Positions 29,032 through 37,291 of a stretch of 64,000 nucleotides of DNA are shown in pieces; position 1 is the first letter of the stretch; each line of letters starts with the position of its first letter. Source of the stretch: Bacillota bacterium. GTDB taxonomy: Bacteria; Bacillota; Clostridia; Lachnospirales; Lachnospiraceae. The DNA lies in the NCBI GenBank assembly GCA_023407575.1, contig JAEYLX010000026.1:571883-635882 (forward strand), written 5' to 3'. The notes beneath the pieces are model-generated. The model was not told where the DNA came from, made no database searches, and saw nothing but the letters and a program-made list of their open reading frames with translations. The translations under genes and the position numbers were made by a program.

Positions 29032-29038
29032 TTAAACA

Positions 29039-30508
29039 ATGCTATATATTGGAGTTGATTTAGGAACCTCCTCCATTAAGTTATTACTTATGGACGAGAC
29101 AGGAGATATTAAAAAGATTGTAACCAGGGAGTATCCATTATTCTTTCCAAAGCCAGGCTGGTCTGAACAAAACCCAGTGGATTGGTATGCCGCATTAGTG
29201 GATGGAATTAAGGAATTAACTGAAGATAGTGACAAATCGCAGATTGATGGATTAAGTTTCAGTGGACAGATGCACGGTATGGTAATTCTTGATGCAAACG
29301 ATGAAGTTATTCGTCCTGCAATTCTTTGGAATGATGGTCGAACTCAGGAGGAATGTGATTATCTTAATCTTGAAATCGGTAGAGAGAAGATATCTTCTTA
29401 TACCGCTAACATGGCATTAACAGGTTTTACTGCTCCAAAACTTTTATGGGTAAGAAAACACGAGCCGGAGAACTTTGCTAAAATTAATAAGGTGATGCTT
29501 CCTAAGGATTACATTGCTTACAAGCTTTCAGGTGTTCATTGCACGGATGTGTCCGATGCTTCCGGTATGCTGTTACTTGATGTTAAGAATAAGAAGTGGT
29601 CCAAGGAAATGCTGGATTTGTGCGGTCTTAAAGAAGAGCAAATGGCGAAGATACATGAGTCCTATCAAGTAGTAGGCTCTTTAACAGAAGCTTCGGCAAA
29701 AGAACTTGGATTATCAACCAGCGTTAAGGTTATTGCAGGTGGCGGCGATCAGGCGGTGGCAGCAGTTGGAACCGGAACCGTTGGTGAAGGTATGTGCAGC
29801 GTATCTTTAGGTACTTCTGGTGTAGTATTTATTTCTGCTAAGGAATTTGCAGTGGATGATAATAATTCACTACATGCCTTTGCACATGCGGATGGCAAAT
29901 ACCACTTTATGGGAGTTATGCTTTCTGCAGCTGCCTCTAATAAATGGTGGATGGATGAAATCATAGGAACCAAGGATTATGTCAGTGAACAAAAAGCAAT
30001 CACCAAATTAGGTGAAAATAATGTATATTTCCTGCCATATCTGATGGGAGAAAGAACCCCACATAACAACCCGAATGCCAGAGGAACTTTTGTTGGCATG
30101 ACCATGGATACCACAAGAGCTGATATGACACAAGCGGTGTTGGAAGGTGTAGCCTTTGCCCTTCGTGATTCCTTTGAAATTACAAAGTCATTGGGTGTAA
30201 CCATCGAGAGAATTAGAATTAACGGTGGTGGAGCGAAAAGCCCGCTATGGTGTAAAATAATTGCAGATGTTCTCAATGTTAAAGTAGACAAGATTAATTC
30301 CGCAGAAGGACCAGCATTCGGGGCTGCAATACTGGCGGCAGTTGGCTGTGGCAAATACACATCCGTGGAGGAAGCGACTGCTAAATTAATTAAAGTAATT
30401 GAGACTACCGAGCAGGATTTGGCAGAAGTAGAACTGTATAACAAGAAGTATGAGGTATTCAGACAGCTTTATCCTACCCTCAAAGATATGTATGATAAGA
30501 TGATCTAA
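29039..30508 (+). CDS. xylB: Xylulokinase
   Basis: XylB phosphorylates D-xylulose to xylulose 5-phosphate for the pentose phosphate pathway. The 489-residue protein is a FGGY-family carbohydrate kinase. It starts YIGVDLGTSSIKLLLMD with the phosphate loop. It has the XylB-typical GLSFSGQMHGMV with the substrate-binding MHG, AILWNDGRTQEE, and the second FGGY signature in GVAFALRDSFEI. The adenine-binding INGGGAKSPLWCKIIADV lies near residue 400. No isomerase gene is in the window. Control by the divergent ROK repressor is likely from position. Confidence 0.94.
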   Translation: MLYIGVDLGTSSIKLLLMDETGDIKKIVTREYPLFFPKPGWSEQNPVDWYAALVDGIKELTEDSDKSQIDGLSFSGQMHGMVILDANDEVIRPAILWNDGRTQEECDYLNLEIGREKISSYTANMALTGFTAPKLLWVRKHEPENFAKINKVMLPKDYIAYKLSGVHCTDVSDASGMLLLDVKNKKWSKEMLDLCGLKEEQMAKIHESYQVVGSLTEASAKELGLSTSVKVIAGGGDQAVAAVGTGTVGEGMCSVSLGTSGVVFISAKEFAVDDNNSLHAFAHADGKYHFMGVMLSAAASNKWWMDEIIGTKDYVSEQKAITKLGENNVYFLPYLMGERTPHNNPNARGTFVGMTMDTTRADMTQAVLEGVAFALRDSFEITKSLGVTIERIRINGGGAKSPLWCKIIADVLNVKVDKINSAEGPAFGAAILAAVGCGKYTSVEEATAKLIKVIETTEQDLAEVELYNKKYEVFRQLYPTLKDMYDKMI

Positions 30509-30846
30509 GGAAGGCAAGATTATTAAGACGTTTATGATATAACAAATAGAAAAAACACTGATTACCAATTCTTATGGAGTAGGTAATCAGTGTTTTTTGC
30601 ATATCTTGCGATTACTATATAGGTTGAAGGTTAATAGACATTTGGAATCATTAAGTAAGTTTTATTTTCTAATACATATAACCATTTTATAGAATTTGCG
30701 TACAATTTATTATGGGCATATTTGCTTATACATGGTCAGGGAATAGGAAAATGCACATTTGTCACACGGATCATAAATGAAATATGAAACAGATACGGTA
30801 GAGAAATAATTTAAAGTATGCTAAAAGGGCAGAAGGTGTTAAAAAT
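30509..30846. other. Intergenic region between xylB and the lasso cluster
   Basis: Besides the xylB terminator at 30550-30598, I see no gene or precursor-like small ORF on the plus strand here. A promoter for the following operon is expected, but no clear minus-35/minus-10 pair stands out (TACAAT at 30701-30706 is the best minus-10). Confidence 0.5.
30550..30598 (+). terminator. xylB terminator
   Basis: A perfect 17-bp stem (30550-30566 with 30582-30598) whose 3' arm ends in six T. Confidence 0.9.
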
Positions 30847-31125
30847 ATGGAGATTACAAGTAAGACATTGATCACCAGAAAAGAAGATATCATGGCTACT
30901 AATTTGGATGGTGAAATCGTGATGATGAATATTGATACAGGTAATTATTACAGTCTGGGGAAGACTGGGAGTATGATTTGGAATATACTTGAGGAATCAT
31001 TGGAGGTGAGGGAGTTAGTCAGTAAGTTAATGGAGCTTTATCAGGTTAGTGAACAGCGCTGTGAAGTTGAAGTAATGAACTTTGTTAAAGAAATGCTTAA
31101 GGAAGGATTAATAGTGGTCGGATGA
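30847..31125 (+). CDS. Lasso peptide B1 protein: PqqD-like RiPP recognition element
   Basis: The product has 92 residues with the PqqD fold: three strands near the start (LITRKEDIMATNLDGEIVMMNIDTGNYYSLGKTGSMIWNIL) and helices after it (VRELVSKLMELYQVSEQRCEVEVMNFVKEMLKEGLIVV). In lasso pathways this stand-alone domain binds the leader of the precursor and delivers it to the B2 protease. Its stop overlaps the start of the cyclase gene by four bases (ATGA), which ties the two functionally. GAAGGTG lies 8 bases before the ATG. Confidence 0.88.
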   Translation: MEITSKTLITRKEDIMATNLDGEIVMMNIDTGNYYSLGKTGSMIWNILEESLEVRELVSKLMELYQVSEQRCEVEVMNFVKEMLKEGLIVVG

Positions 31126-33044
31126 GTGCAATATTTGGAATTCTACACTTAGACGGAACTCTAGTGGAGGAAAAACACCTTAAGAGGATGCAGGGGATTC
31201 TTGATCACTATGGAGTTGATGCATCAGAGCTTCATATAGAGCAAGGAATTGGGTTAGGGTGCTGTTTGCATAGAATTGGGAAATATTCCATGAAGGATAC
31301 CCCATTCTATAAGAATAAAGAAAAAAAGTTAATTCTTGTGGGAGATGCTCTTATCTATAATCGGGAGGAGCTTATTCGAAATCTTTTCCGCACTGAAAAG
31401 GGGCAGATATCTACACAGGAGCTCCTGGTAAGGGCTTACCTGACTTGGGGGGAAGACTGTGGAAAATATCTAAATGGGGATTTTACCTTTGCCATATGGG
31501 AGGAAGATAAGGAAAGAATACTTCTATTTCGAGACCAGTTGGGAGTACGACCATTATATTATTGTTATAAACCACCGTTCTTTGCTTTTGCTACGGATTA
31601 TCGTGCACTCTTGGCACTTCCTGACGTTAATCTGGAATTAGATGAGATTAAACTCTACGCACAGCTAAGTGATACCTATCACATCGACACAGAGCGTACG
31701 TTCTTCTCAGAAGTAAAAAGGCTCCCTCAGGCACACTTGCTGAAACTGGATAAAACTGAAGTTCAGTTAAAAAAATACTGGACGCCAGGAAATAAAAAGA
31801 AGGTCAGACAACGTACGGAAGAAGACTATAAAAGTGAGCTATATCGTATAGTGGAAGATTCTTTGGTACTTAGAATAAAGTTTTTTAAAGAGAAAATCTG
31901 TTCAGAATTCAGTGGAGGATTAGATTCCTCTGTCATTACCATAATGGCCAATCGTGAATTAAAGAAGAAAAAAAGTGAGCTGGAAGCTTATTCTTGGTCA
32001 CCAGGCTATGAGCTGCTTCAAAAGCAGAAAAAAGATGAAAGAGAGCTTATGTTAAAGGTTTGTAAAAAGGAAGGCTTTGACTGCGACTTTCGGTCCTATT
32101 TCCTTACTCCACAACAAGAAATAAGGACTCGTCCTGCTTTGACGGATGGACAGAGAAGTGAGGAGCATCGTCAGATTTTACAAGAGATATCCTTACAAGG
32201 AAACTCATTAATCTTGAGTGGTTGGGGTGGAGATGAAGGGATAAGTCATAGAGCAGATATTTATGAACTGTTATTTCATAGACATTTTATATGTTTTCTA
32301 AAGGAAGCAAAAATTTTATCCAGAGGGTCAATACTTAGATTTATAAAACTAATTCTGTTGTCACCCTTTTATTTGCTCTCTCGTCCCTATAGTTTTTTAG
32401 GGGGGCAGAACAATAAAATACCTAATATCATAAACAAAGTTTTTGAAAAGAAAGTAAAACCAAAATGTAAAAAGGATATTTTACATTTGAAAACGAATCC
32501 AATTAAGCATATGGAATCAGGTGTGAGCGTAAGTCGAAGTGAGCTGATGGCGTGGGTATCAGCAGATTATCAATTGCAGTATGTGTTTCCATTTCTGGAT
32601 TACCGTGTCATTGATTTTGCATTATCCATTCCGAGGCATTGGTACTATAAAAAAGGAATCAGTCGTTATATCTATCGTAAAGCTTTCGAGGAGTTGTTAC
32701 CCAAGGAGCTATGCTATCATAGAGGGAAAATAGACGTTGCCAGAGAGGTTTTTTGGAAGGAAAATGAAAAGCTTCAACAAAAGGCAGAACTTGTTCTGGA
32801 AATAATTGATAAGGATAGGTTTGTTAATTATCTGGACTGGAATAAGGTGAAAGAACTTGTTAAACACAAATATTTTGAAATACGGACCAGAGAAGCAACT
32901 TTTACCCTCTATAAGTTATTGTTGTGTTATGATATTCAGCGAATTGCATTAGAAGCAGAGAATATCAGGAAAAACGATGAGGAAAATGAAGAAATAGATG
33001 AAGAAGATAATGAAATAGATGAAGAAAATAATGAAATAGAATAG
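31122..33044 (+). CDS. Lasso peptide macrolactam synthetase (asparagine-synthetase-like, C protein)
   Basis: The product has 640 residues. An N-terminal Ntn-type glutaminase-like domain begins MSAIFGI, with Ser rather than the catalytic Cys2 of true asparagine synthetases, as expected for an enzyme that does not use glutamine. The synthetase domain has the PPi loop FSGGLDSSV at about 263-271 and GWGGDEGISHR. Lasso cyclases adenylate the side chain of Asp or Glu at core position 7-9 and close the ring on the core N-terminus. The last 25 residues are an acidic run made of repeats of EIDEE/DNEIDEEN, encoded by a short direct DNA repeat. Confidence 0.9.
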   Translation: MSAIFGILHLDGTLVEEKHLKRMQGILDHYGVDASELHIEQGIGLGCCLHRIGKYSMKDTPFYKNKEKKLILVGDALIYNREELIRNLFRTEKGQISTQELLVRAYLTWGEDCGKYLNGDFTFAIWEEDKERILLFRDQLGVRPLYYCYKPPFFAFATDYRALLALPDVNLELDEIKLYAQLSDTYHIDTERTFFSEVKRLPQAHLLKLDKTEVQLKKYWTPGNKKKVRQRTEEDYKSELYRIVEDSLVLRIKFFKEKICSEFSGGLDSSVITIMANRELKKKKSELEAYSWSPGYELLQKQKKDERELMLKVCKKEGFDCDFRSYFLTPQQEIRTRPALTDGQRSEEHRQILQEISLQGNSLILSGWGGDEGISHRADIYELLFHRHFICFLKEAKILSRGSILRFIKLILLSPFYLLSRPYSFLGGQNNKIPNIINKVFEKKVKPKCKKDILHLKTNPIKHMESGVSVSRSELMAWVSADYQLQYVFPFLDYRVIDFALSIPRHWYYKKGISRYIYRKAFEELLPKELCYHRGKIDVAREVFWKENEKLQQKAELVLEIIDKDRFVNYLDWNKVKELVKHKYFEIRTREATFTLYKLLLCYDIQRIALEAENIRKNDEENEEIDEEDNEIDEENNEIE

Positions 33045-33066
33045 GTGGTTGACAGTGGAAAACATT

Positions 33067-33101
33067 AGAAAAGAGCGGATAATTCCTATCCGCCCTTTTC
33101 T
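33067..33101. terminator. Bidirectional terminator between cyclase and precursor genes
   Basis: A 15-bp stem with one G-T pair (33067-33081 with 33087-33101) and a 5-base loop lies exactly between the cyclase stop and the stop of the convergent precursor gene. Confidence 0.75.
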
Positions 33102-33138
33102 ATAGAAACGATACAATTAATACAGGATTATCATTATA

Positions 33139-33270
33139 TTATGATGGACCTTGAACAGTTAAAATTTCGATTGGTAATATAACCAGACCGCTTTTTGTAA
33201 TCTGTTTCGTATTAAGAATTTGGAGATTTGGTGTTTCCCAAACCATTTTATTATTAAGGTTTTCTGACAT
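33139..33270 (-). CDS. Lasso peptide precursor (A), opposite strand to the biosynthetic genes
   Basis: The product has 43 residues. A perfect AAAGGAG lies 5 bases before the ATG at 33270. The leader has W11-x2-P14-x-L16, matching the Y/W-x2-P-x-L motif bound by lasso RREs, and T25 at the conserved minus-2 position. Cleavage after K26 gives the core SGLVILPIEILTVQGPS. It has Ser at position 1 and Glu at position 9, so a nine-membered macrolactam ring with an eight-residue tail is possible. The C-terminal residue is Ser, the residue phosphorylated by HprK-like lasso kinases, and such a kinase gene is in the cluster. Cleavage one residue later would give Gly1/Glu8, also acceptable. Precursor identity is inferred from motifs and context. 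Confidence 0.85.
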   Translation of the reverse strand: MSENLNNKMVWETPNLQILNTKQITKSGLVILPIEILTVQGPS

Positions 33271-33330
33271 AAAAACTCCTTTCCGTCAAAATTCATTCTT
33301 TGTTACAAAAGTTTATTCGAATGATTATTC

Positions 33331-33343
33331 TGATCTATGATCA
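33331..33343. promoter_or_regulatory. Small palindrome upstream of the precursor gene
   Basis: tgatc-tat-gatca is a perfect 5-bp dyad. It lies 60 bp upstream of the precursor start, in the gap between the divergent precursor and nucleotidyltransferase genes, and could be an operator. A second dyad, gtgtca-ttgatg-tgacac, lies at 33447-33464. No strong promoter is readable on either strand. Confidence 0.3.
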
Positions 33344-33515
33344 ATTAATATTACCTGCTCACGCGAAAGCCTGACACTACATAAACTATATTACGATGAA
33401 AACTAAAGGAAGTTCTACTATATCTTATGATGTTTTTCTAGAAAAGTGTCATTGATGTGACACAAAGTGACAAATCAAAAGGAAAGTCAAATATTTATTA
33501 AATAGGAGTTGACCA

Positions 33516-34709
33516 ATGGGTAAAAAAAAGCGAAACAATTCAAACTTATTTACGGAATTGAAACTTTTAGTTCTTTGCTCTGTTGATATACAAACGCAAA
33601 AGCAAAAAAAAGATATGTTAAAGCTATTGCAAATGAACATAGATTGGGAAAAATTTTTTCAATTAGTGATTAAACATAGAACCTATCCATTGGTTAGTAA
33701 AAACCTGAAAAATATAGAACTTGAGAATATCGAGGGTCTGACTTTAATTGAAGAGCTTTCCTCCATGAACCAATTAGATTCCTTTCTTCAGATGAGTGAA
33801 CTTCTAAGGCTAATGAATAACTTTAAAAAACTTGATATAAAAGCAATAGCGGTAAAAGGTCCAGCTTTGGCAAATTATATATATTCTGATATGTCTATGC
33901 GAGTATCAAGAGACATTGATGTTCTTGTCCCCATCGATGATCTTACCATAGTAGATCGAATATTGATTGGAGAAGGCTTTGTGCCAATCGAAGCCTCAAA
34001 ACAAGCATTTCTTCAGTATAAAAACTATATACTAAAAAACTTTCATCATACTTCGTATAAAAATGACATAGGCATCCAGCTCGAGCTGCATTGGTGTTTA
34101 AACGAGGGAGATGATACGCTAACCTTTGAAAATTTATGGGAGTATAGAAAAGAAAGTCAAATATATGGTAGAACAGTCAATCTACTGAACGACGAAGAAA
34201 ATTTAATTTATTTAATCGTCCATGGCTCCAAGCATGCCTGGAAGAGGCTTCGCTGGATTTGCGATATTTACGAAATCACCTGTAAAAAAGAGATTGACTG
34301 GAATTACATTGTCCGAAAAATGAAAAAACAAGGTAAGCTGCATTTATTGCACCAAACCTATTTGTTATTAAATAAATTGTTTCAATGTCAACCACCTGTA
34401 AAATTAAAGGCTTCTAGAAAAGTACGCAAAGCAGGGAGGCATTTAGCTGCCATCGCACTCCAATTTCTTATAAATACGGAAGAAGAGCCTGAAGCATATG
34501 GCAGGTCTTTATTTTATCTTTATAAGAGGTATATGTTTCTTTGGTATAAAGGTATTTTCAAAAAACTTCGCTACCTGTTGGGTCACTTTAGACCCACATT
34601 AGAAGATTTGGCTGTAGAAAAAAGAAAAGGAAAGAGGTTTCTAATATACTTTGTGTCTCGTCCGATTCAGATTATCAAGAGAGTTACAATAAGGAGAAAC
34701 TTAGATTAA
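33516..34709 (+). CDS. Nucleotidyltransferase-fold protein of the lasso cluster
   Basis: The product has 397 residues of the NTP_transf_5 (PF14907) kind. The nucleotidyltransferase core has AVKGPALANYIYSDMSMRVSRDIDVLV with the metal-binding DID, then a helical part (IYLIVHGSKHAWKRLRWICDIYEI). Proteins of this family recur in Firmicute lasso clusters that also encode an HprK-like kinase. In the pseudomycoidin pathway the counterpart was reported to add sugar to the phosphorylated peptide. Here it starts the second plus-strand group (this gene, kinase, B2) after the precursor gap. AGGAG lies 8 bases before the ATG. Confidence 0.82.
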   Translation: MGKKKRNNSNLFTELKLLVLCSVDIQTQKQKKDMLKLLQMNIDWEKFFQLVIKHRTYPLVSKNLKNIELENIEGLTLIEELSSMNQLDSFLQMSELLRLMNNFKKLDIKAIAVKGPALANYIYSDMSMRVSRDIDVLVPIDDLTIVDRILIGEGFVPIEASKQAFLQYKNYILKNFHHTSYKNDIGIQLELHWCLNEGDDTLTFENLWEYRKESQIYGRTVNLLNDEENLIYLIVHGSKHAWKRLRWICDIYEITCKKEIDWNYIVRKMKKQGKLHLLHQTYLLLNKLFQCQPPVKLKASRKVRKAGRHLAAIALQFLINTEEEPEAYGRSLFYLYKRYMFLWYKGIFKKLRYLLGHFRPTLEDLAVEKRKGKRFLIYFVSRPIQIIKRVTIRRNLD

Positions 34710-34763
34710 AGGGTATTCGCCGGGTATACAGCGAAAATGTTAGAGCATCAAGAAAGGAAAATA

Positions 34764-35675
34764 ATGAGATACTATCATGCCTTTGGACTAATTATAGAAT
34801 CGGATATTCCAATGGAAGAACTGCTCCTTACAGAGGTTGATATAAGTGATGTGAAGATAAATAAAGGTAGGGTACCGGATGAATTAGAGGATGCATTGGT
34901 TAATACAGAGACATTTAAAGTCAGCAAAAACGAGTACTTAGCTTCTATCAAAGAAGTAGGTAAATTCTATGTCGCAAAAGGAAACTACATTTTATATGAA
35001 CCAATGGATGGGCTAGATATTGAGAAAATTAAACTATACCTGCTGGGCTCCTGTATGGGTGCAGTCCTGTATCAGCGAGGAATATTGCCACTACATGGAA
35101 GCTGTATTAAGACAGCGGATAGCGCAGTAATTATTACAGGAATAAGTGGAGCAGGAAAGTCAACAATTGCTGCGGCCTTGAGACAAAAAGGTTGCTTATC
35201 ACTATCAGATGATGTAGTGGCAGTTAATTTTATAGATAATACACTTTGGGCTATTCCCAGCTATCCAGGAATTAAGCTATGGGAGGATGCGCTTATAAGA
35301 ATGAATATTGTCAGCGATAAAAAAAGCCTGGGGCGAATTAAGGATGAATATGAAAAATATGCGTTAAAGAATGTTAACGAATTTTATAATCATCCGAAGG
35401 AAATAAGCCATATCATAGAAATTATCCCTATAGAACAAACACAGGTTGTAGTAGAAGAAGTTGTAGGGGCAAAAAAATTAGAAATAGTCATAAATAACAT
35501 GTTTAAAGGACTTATAGCAGAGGCGATGGGTCTTAGAAGTTGGTATTACAAACAATGTGTGACAATTGCAGCTTGTACCAATATTTATTGTATTAGGAGA
35601 CCTAAAAATATGCCAAAGGAGCAGGAGATTGCGGAGATAATCTTAAGGTTGACAGGAGATTGTGAAGTAAAATAG
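34764..35675 (+). CDS. HprK-like kinase of the lasso cluster
   Basis: The product has 303 residues. AAGGAAA precedes the ATG at 34764; a longer frame from 34737 lacks a site. An N-terminal part of about 100 residues is followed by a HPr-kinase-type domain: LPLHGSCI, the P-loop GISGAGKST at about 126-134, then LSDDVVAV. In paeninodin-type lasso pathways such kinases phosphorylate the side chain of the C-terminal Ser of the precursor. The precursor here ends in Ser, which supports the assignment. It is not a true HPr kinase: the context is wrong and the N-terminal domain is unlike it. Confidence 0.85.
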   Translation: MRYYHAFGLIIESDIPMEELLLTEVDISDVKINKGRVPDELEDALVNTETFKVSKNEYLASIKEVGKFYVAKGNYILYEPMDGLDIEKIKLYLLGSCMGAVLYQRGILPLHGSCIKTADSAVIITGISGAGKSTIAAALRQKGCLSLSDDVVAVNFIDNTLWAIPSYPGIKLWEDALIRMNIVSDKKSLGRIKDEYEKYALKNVNEFYNHPKEISHIIEIIPIEQTQVVVEEVVGAKKLEIVINNMFKGLIAEAMGLRSWYYKQCVTIAACTNIYCIRRPKNMPKEQEIAEIILRLTGDCEVK

Positions 35676-35753
35676 TATGAAACAATTTTTCAAGCATAAC
35701 TAAGTGCTTATAACTTAAATAATGCAGACAACAGGAAAGGCGTGGTTATTTAT

Positions 35754-36188
35754 ATGAAAAATATCCTTAGTTTTATAAGACTACCACTTAAAATAAAGAA
35801 AATTCTACTGGAAGCAAGCGTTGCATTATTATTAGCAAAAATACTTATTTCCTTTACCAAGTTGAAAAGTATTACGAAACTACTGGGAAAAAGCAACCGA
35901 GTAACAAGAGGGGCAGATACAGATATTGATTTATTGAAGGTAAGTGAAGTATCCTATTCGGTGCAAACAATGAGTCGTTTTACCCCCTGGGAAAGTAATT
36001 GTCTGGTTCAAGCCTGTGCAGCTAAATATATGTTAAATCGAAGAAATCAGCCTGGAACGGTTTATTTTGGATTGGCAAAGGATGAGAAAGGAAGTATTAT
36101 AGCTCACGCATGGGTAAAATGTGGTAAGCATTTCGTAACAGGTGGAGATGGGAGTACACATTTTATAACTACAGGGAGCTTTTCCTGA
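35754..36188 (+). CDS. Lasso peptide B2 leader protease (transglutaminase-like)
   Basis: The product has 144 residues. An N-terminal hydrophobic stretch (about 20-40) precedes a transglutaminase-like cysteine protease domain. The likely triad is C83 in ESNCLVQAC, H118 in AHAWVKC and D132 in TGGDGS. It removes the precursor leader while the B1 protein holds the leader. The ATG at 35754 is used; the GTG at 35742 has the Shine-Dalgarno (AGGAAAGG) too close. It closes the cluster: no ABC transporter gene lies nearby, so export must use another system or a gene outside the window. Confidence 0.87.
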   Translation: MKNILSFIRLPLKIKKILLEASVALLLAKILISFTKLKSITKLLGKSNRVTRGADTDIDLLKVSEVSYSVQTMSRFTPWESNCLVQACAAKYMLNRRNQPGTVYFGLAKDEKGSIIAHAWVKCGKHFVTGGDGSTHFITTGSFS

Positions 36189-36307
36189 TAGCTTATGCAT
36201 CTAAGAATATAATAGAAATGCGGAATAGAAATATCACTTTTACATTAAACATTTTTGCAATGGCGTTTAGCCTGTAATGGAGACCAATTGATGAAAATAT
36301 TTATAAA

Positions 36308-36336
36308 TTGATATGAAAGTACAGGTATGCTAGAAT
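36308..36336 (+). promoter_or_regulatory. Promoter of the methyltransferase gene
   Basis: TTGATA (36308-36313), 17-bp spacing, TAGAAT (36331-36336) with an extended TGC. It marks the methyltransferase as a unit separate from the lasso genes. Confidence 0.55.
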
Positions 36337-36399
36337 AAGACGTGGCAAATAATAGCATTACTGACAATAGAAGAAGAGATTAGAAAGGAGCTGCTGATT

Positions 36400-37212
36400 A
36401 TGGAGCAGTATACTTCCTTTGCTTCTGTTTATGACATGTTCATGGATAATGTACCATATGACGAGTGGGCAGATTATGTTCAGAAGCTTTTGAAAAAATA
36501 TAAAATAGAGAATGGATTAATTCTCGAATTGGGGTGTGGGACAGGCAGCATGACCAGGCAATTGGCAGAGCGTGGTTATGATATGATAGGCATAGATAAT
36601 TCTGAAGAAATGCTTCAAATTGCCAGAGATAAAGGTGTGGGTTCTAAGGATATACTTTATCTGTGCCAGGATATGAGAGAGTTTGAATTATACGGTACCG
36701 TATCAGCTGTTATCAGTGTTTGTGACAGTATGAACTATATCCTTTCAGAAGAGGAGCTTTTAAAGGTTTTCAAACTGGTGAATAACTATCTGGATCCACA
36801 GGGTTTATTTATTTTTGATTTGGATACAGAATATGCCTATGAGGAGCTGATAGGTGACCAGGTTATAGCTGAAAATCGTGATGAGGGCAGCTTTATATGG
36901 GAAAATACCTATTACGAGGAAGAGAAAATTAATGAAATTAACCTTACCTTATTTATACCAGAGAAAGGGCTAGACAAAGCCTCTGATGAAAAGGTTATAT
37001 TTCATAAATACGAAGAAACACATCAGCGAAAAGCTTATTCCATAGATATCATAAAACATCTGATTGAAGCAGCTGGTATGGAATGGGTTGCAGTTTATGA
37101 TACCCTTACTGAGAAGAAGCCTAAAAAAACATCGGAAAGAGTATATATCATAGCAAGAGAAAAGAGACAGAAAGATAAGCTTTATGTTACAACTGATTTA
37201 GAGAAGAAATGA
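36400..37212 (+). CDS. SAM-dependent methyltransferase
   Basis: The product has 270 residues, class I Rossmann methyltransferase. Motif I is ILELGCGTGSMTRQLAERG and the acidic end of strand 2 is GIDNSEEML. DMREFELYGTVSAVISVCDSMNYI covers motifs II and III. The sequence resembles small-molecule methyltransferases common in clostridia. Its own promoter and the 211-bp gap argue against a role in the lasso pathway, though it is only one gene away and a C-terminal methylation cannot be excluded. hslO follows 79 bp downstream. AAAGGAG lies about 12 bases before the ATG. Confidence 0.85.
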   Translation: MEQYTSFASVYDMFMDNVPYDEWADYVQKLLKKYKIENGLILELGCGTGSMTRQLAERGYDMIGIDNSEEMLQIARDKGVGSKDILYLCQDMREFELYGTVSAVISVCDSMNYILSEEELLKVFKLVNNYLDPQGLFIFDLDTEYAYEELIGDQVIAENRDEGSFIWENTYYEEEKINEINLTLFIPEKGLDKASDEKVIFHKYEETHQRKAYSIDIIKHLIEAAGMEWVAVYDTLTEKKPKKTSERVYIIAREKRQKDKLYVTTDLEKK

Positions 37213-37291
37213 AACAGTTACTAAGATAGTGGAATACAAGAAGACTTAGCTGAAAAGCACTAGGTTTATAGTTATAGAAATGGAGATTATT

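Noticed and set aside
29977..30444. 155-codon ORF antisense to xylB
   Set aside because: It lies wholly inside a well-supported kinase gene, and its low-complexity Ser/Pro/Ala composition is that of an antisense shadow.
36400..37212. Methyltransferase as a member of the lasso cluster
   Set aside because: It has its own good promoter, a 211-bp gap before it, and more likely belongs with hslO. A link remains possible but is unsupported.
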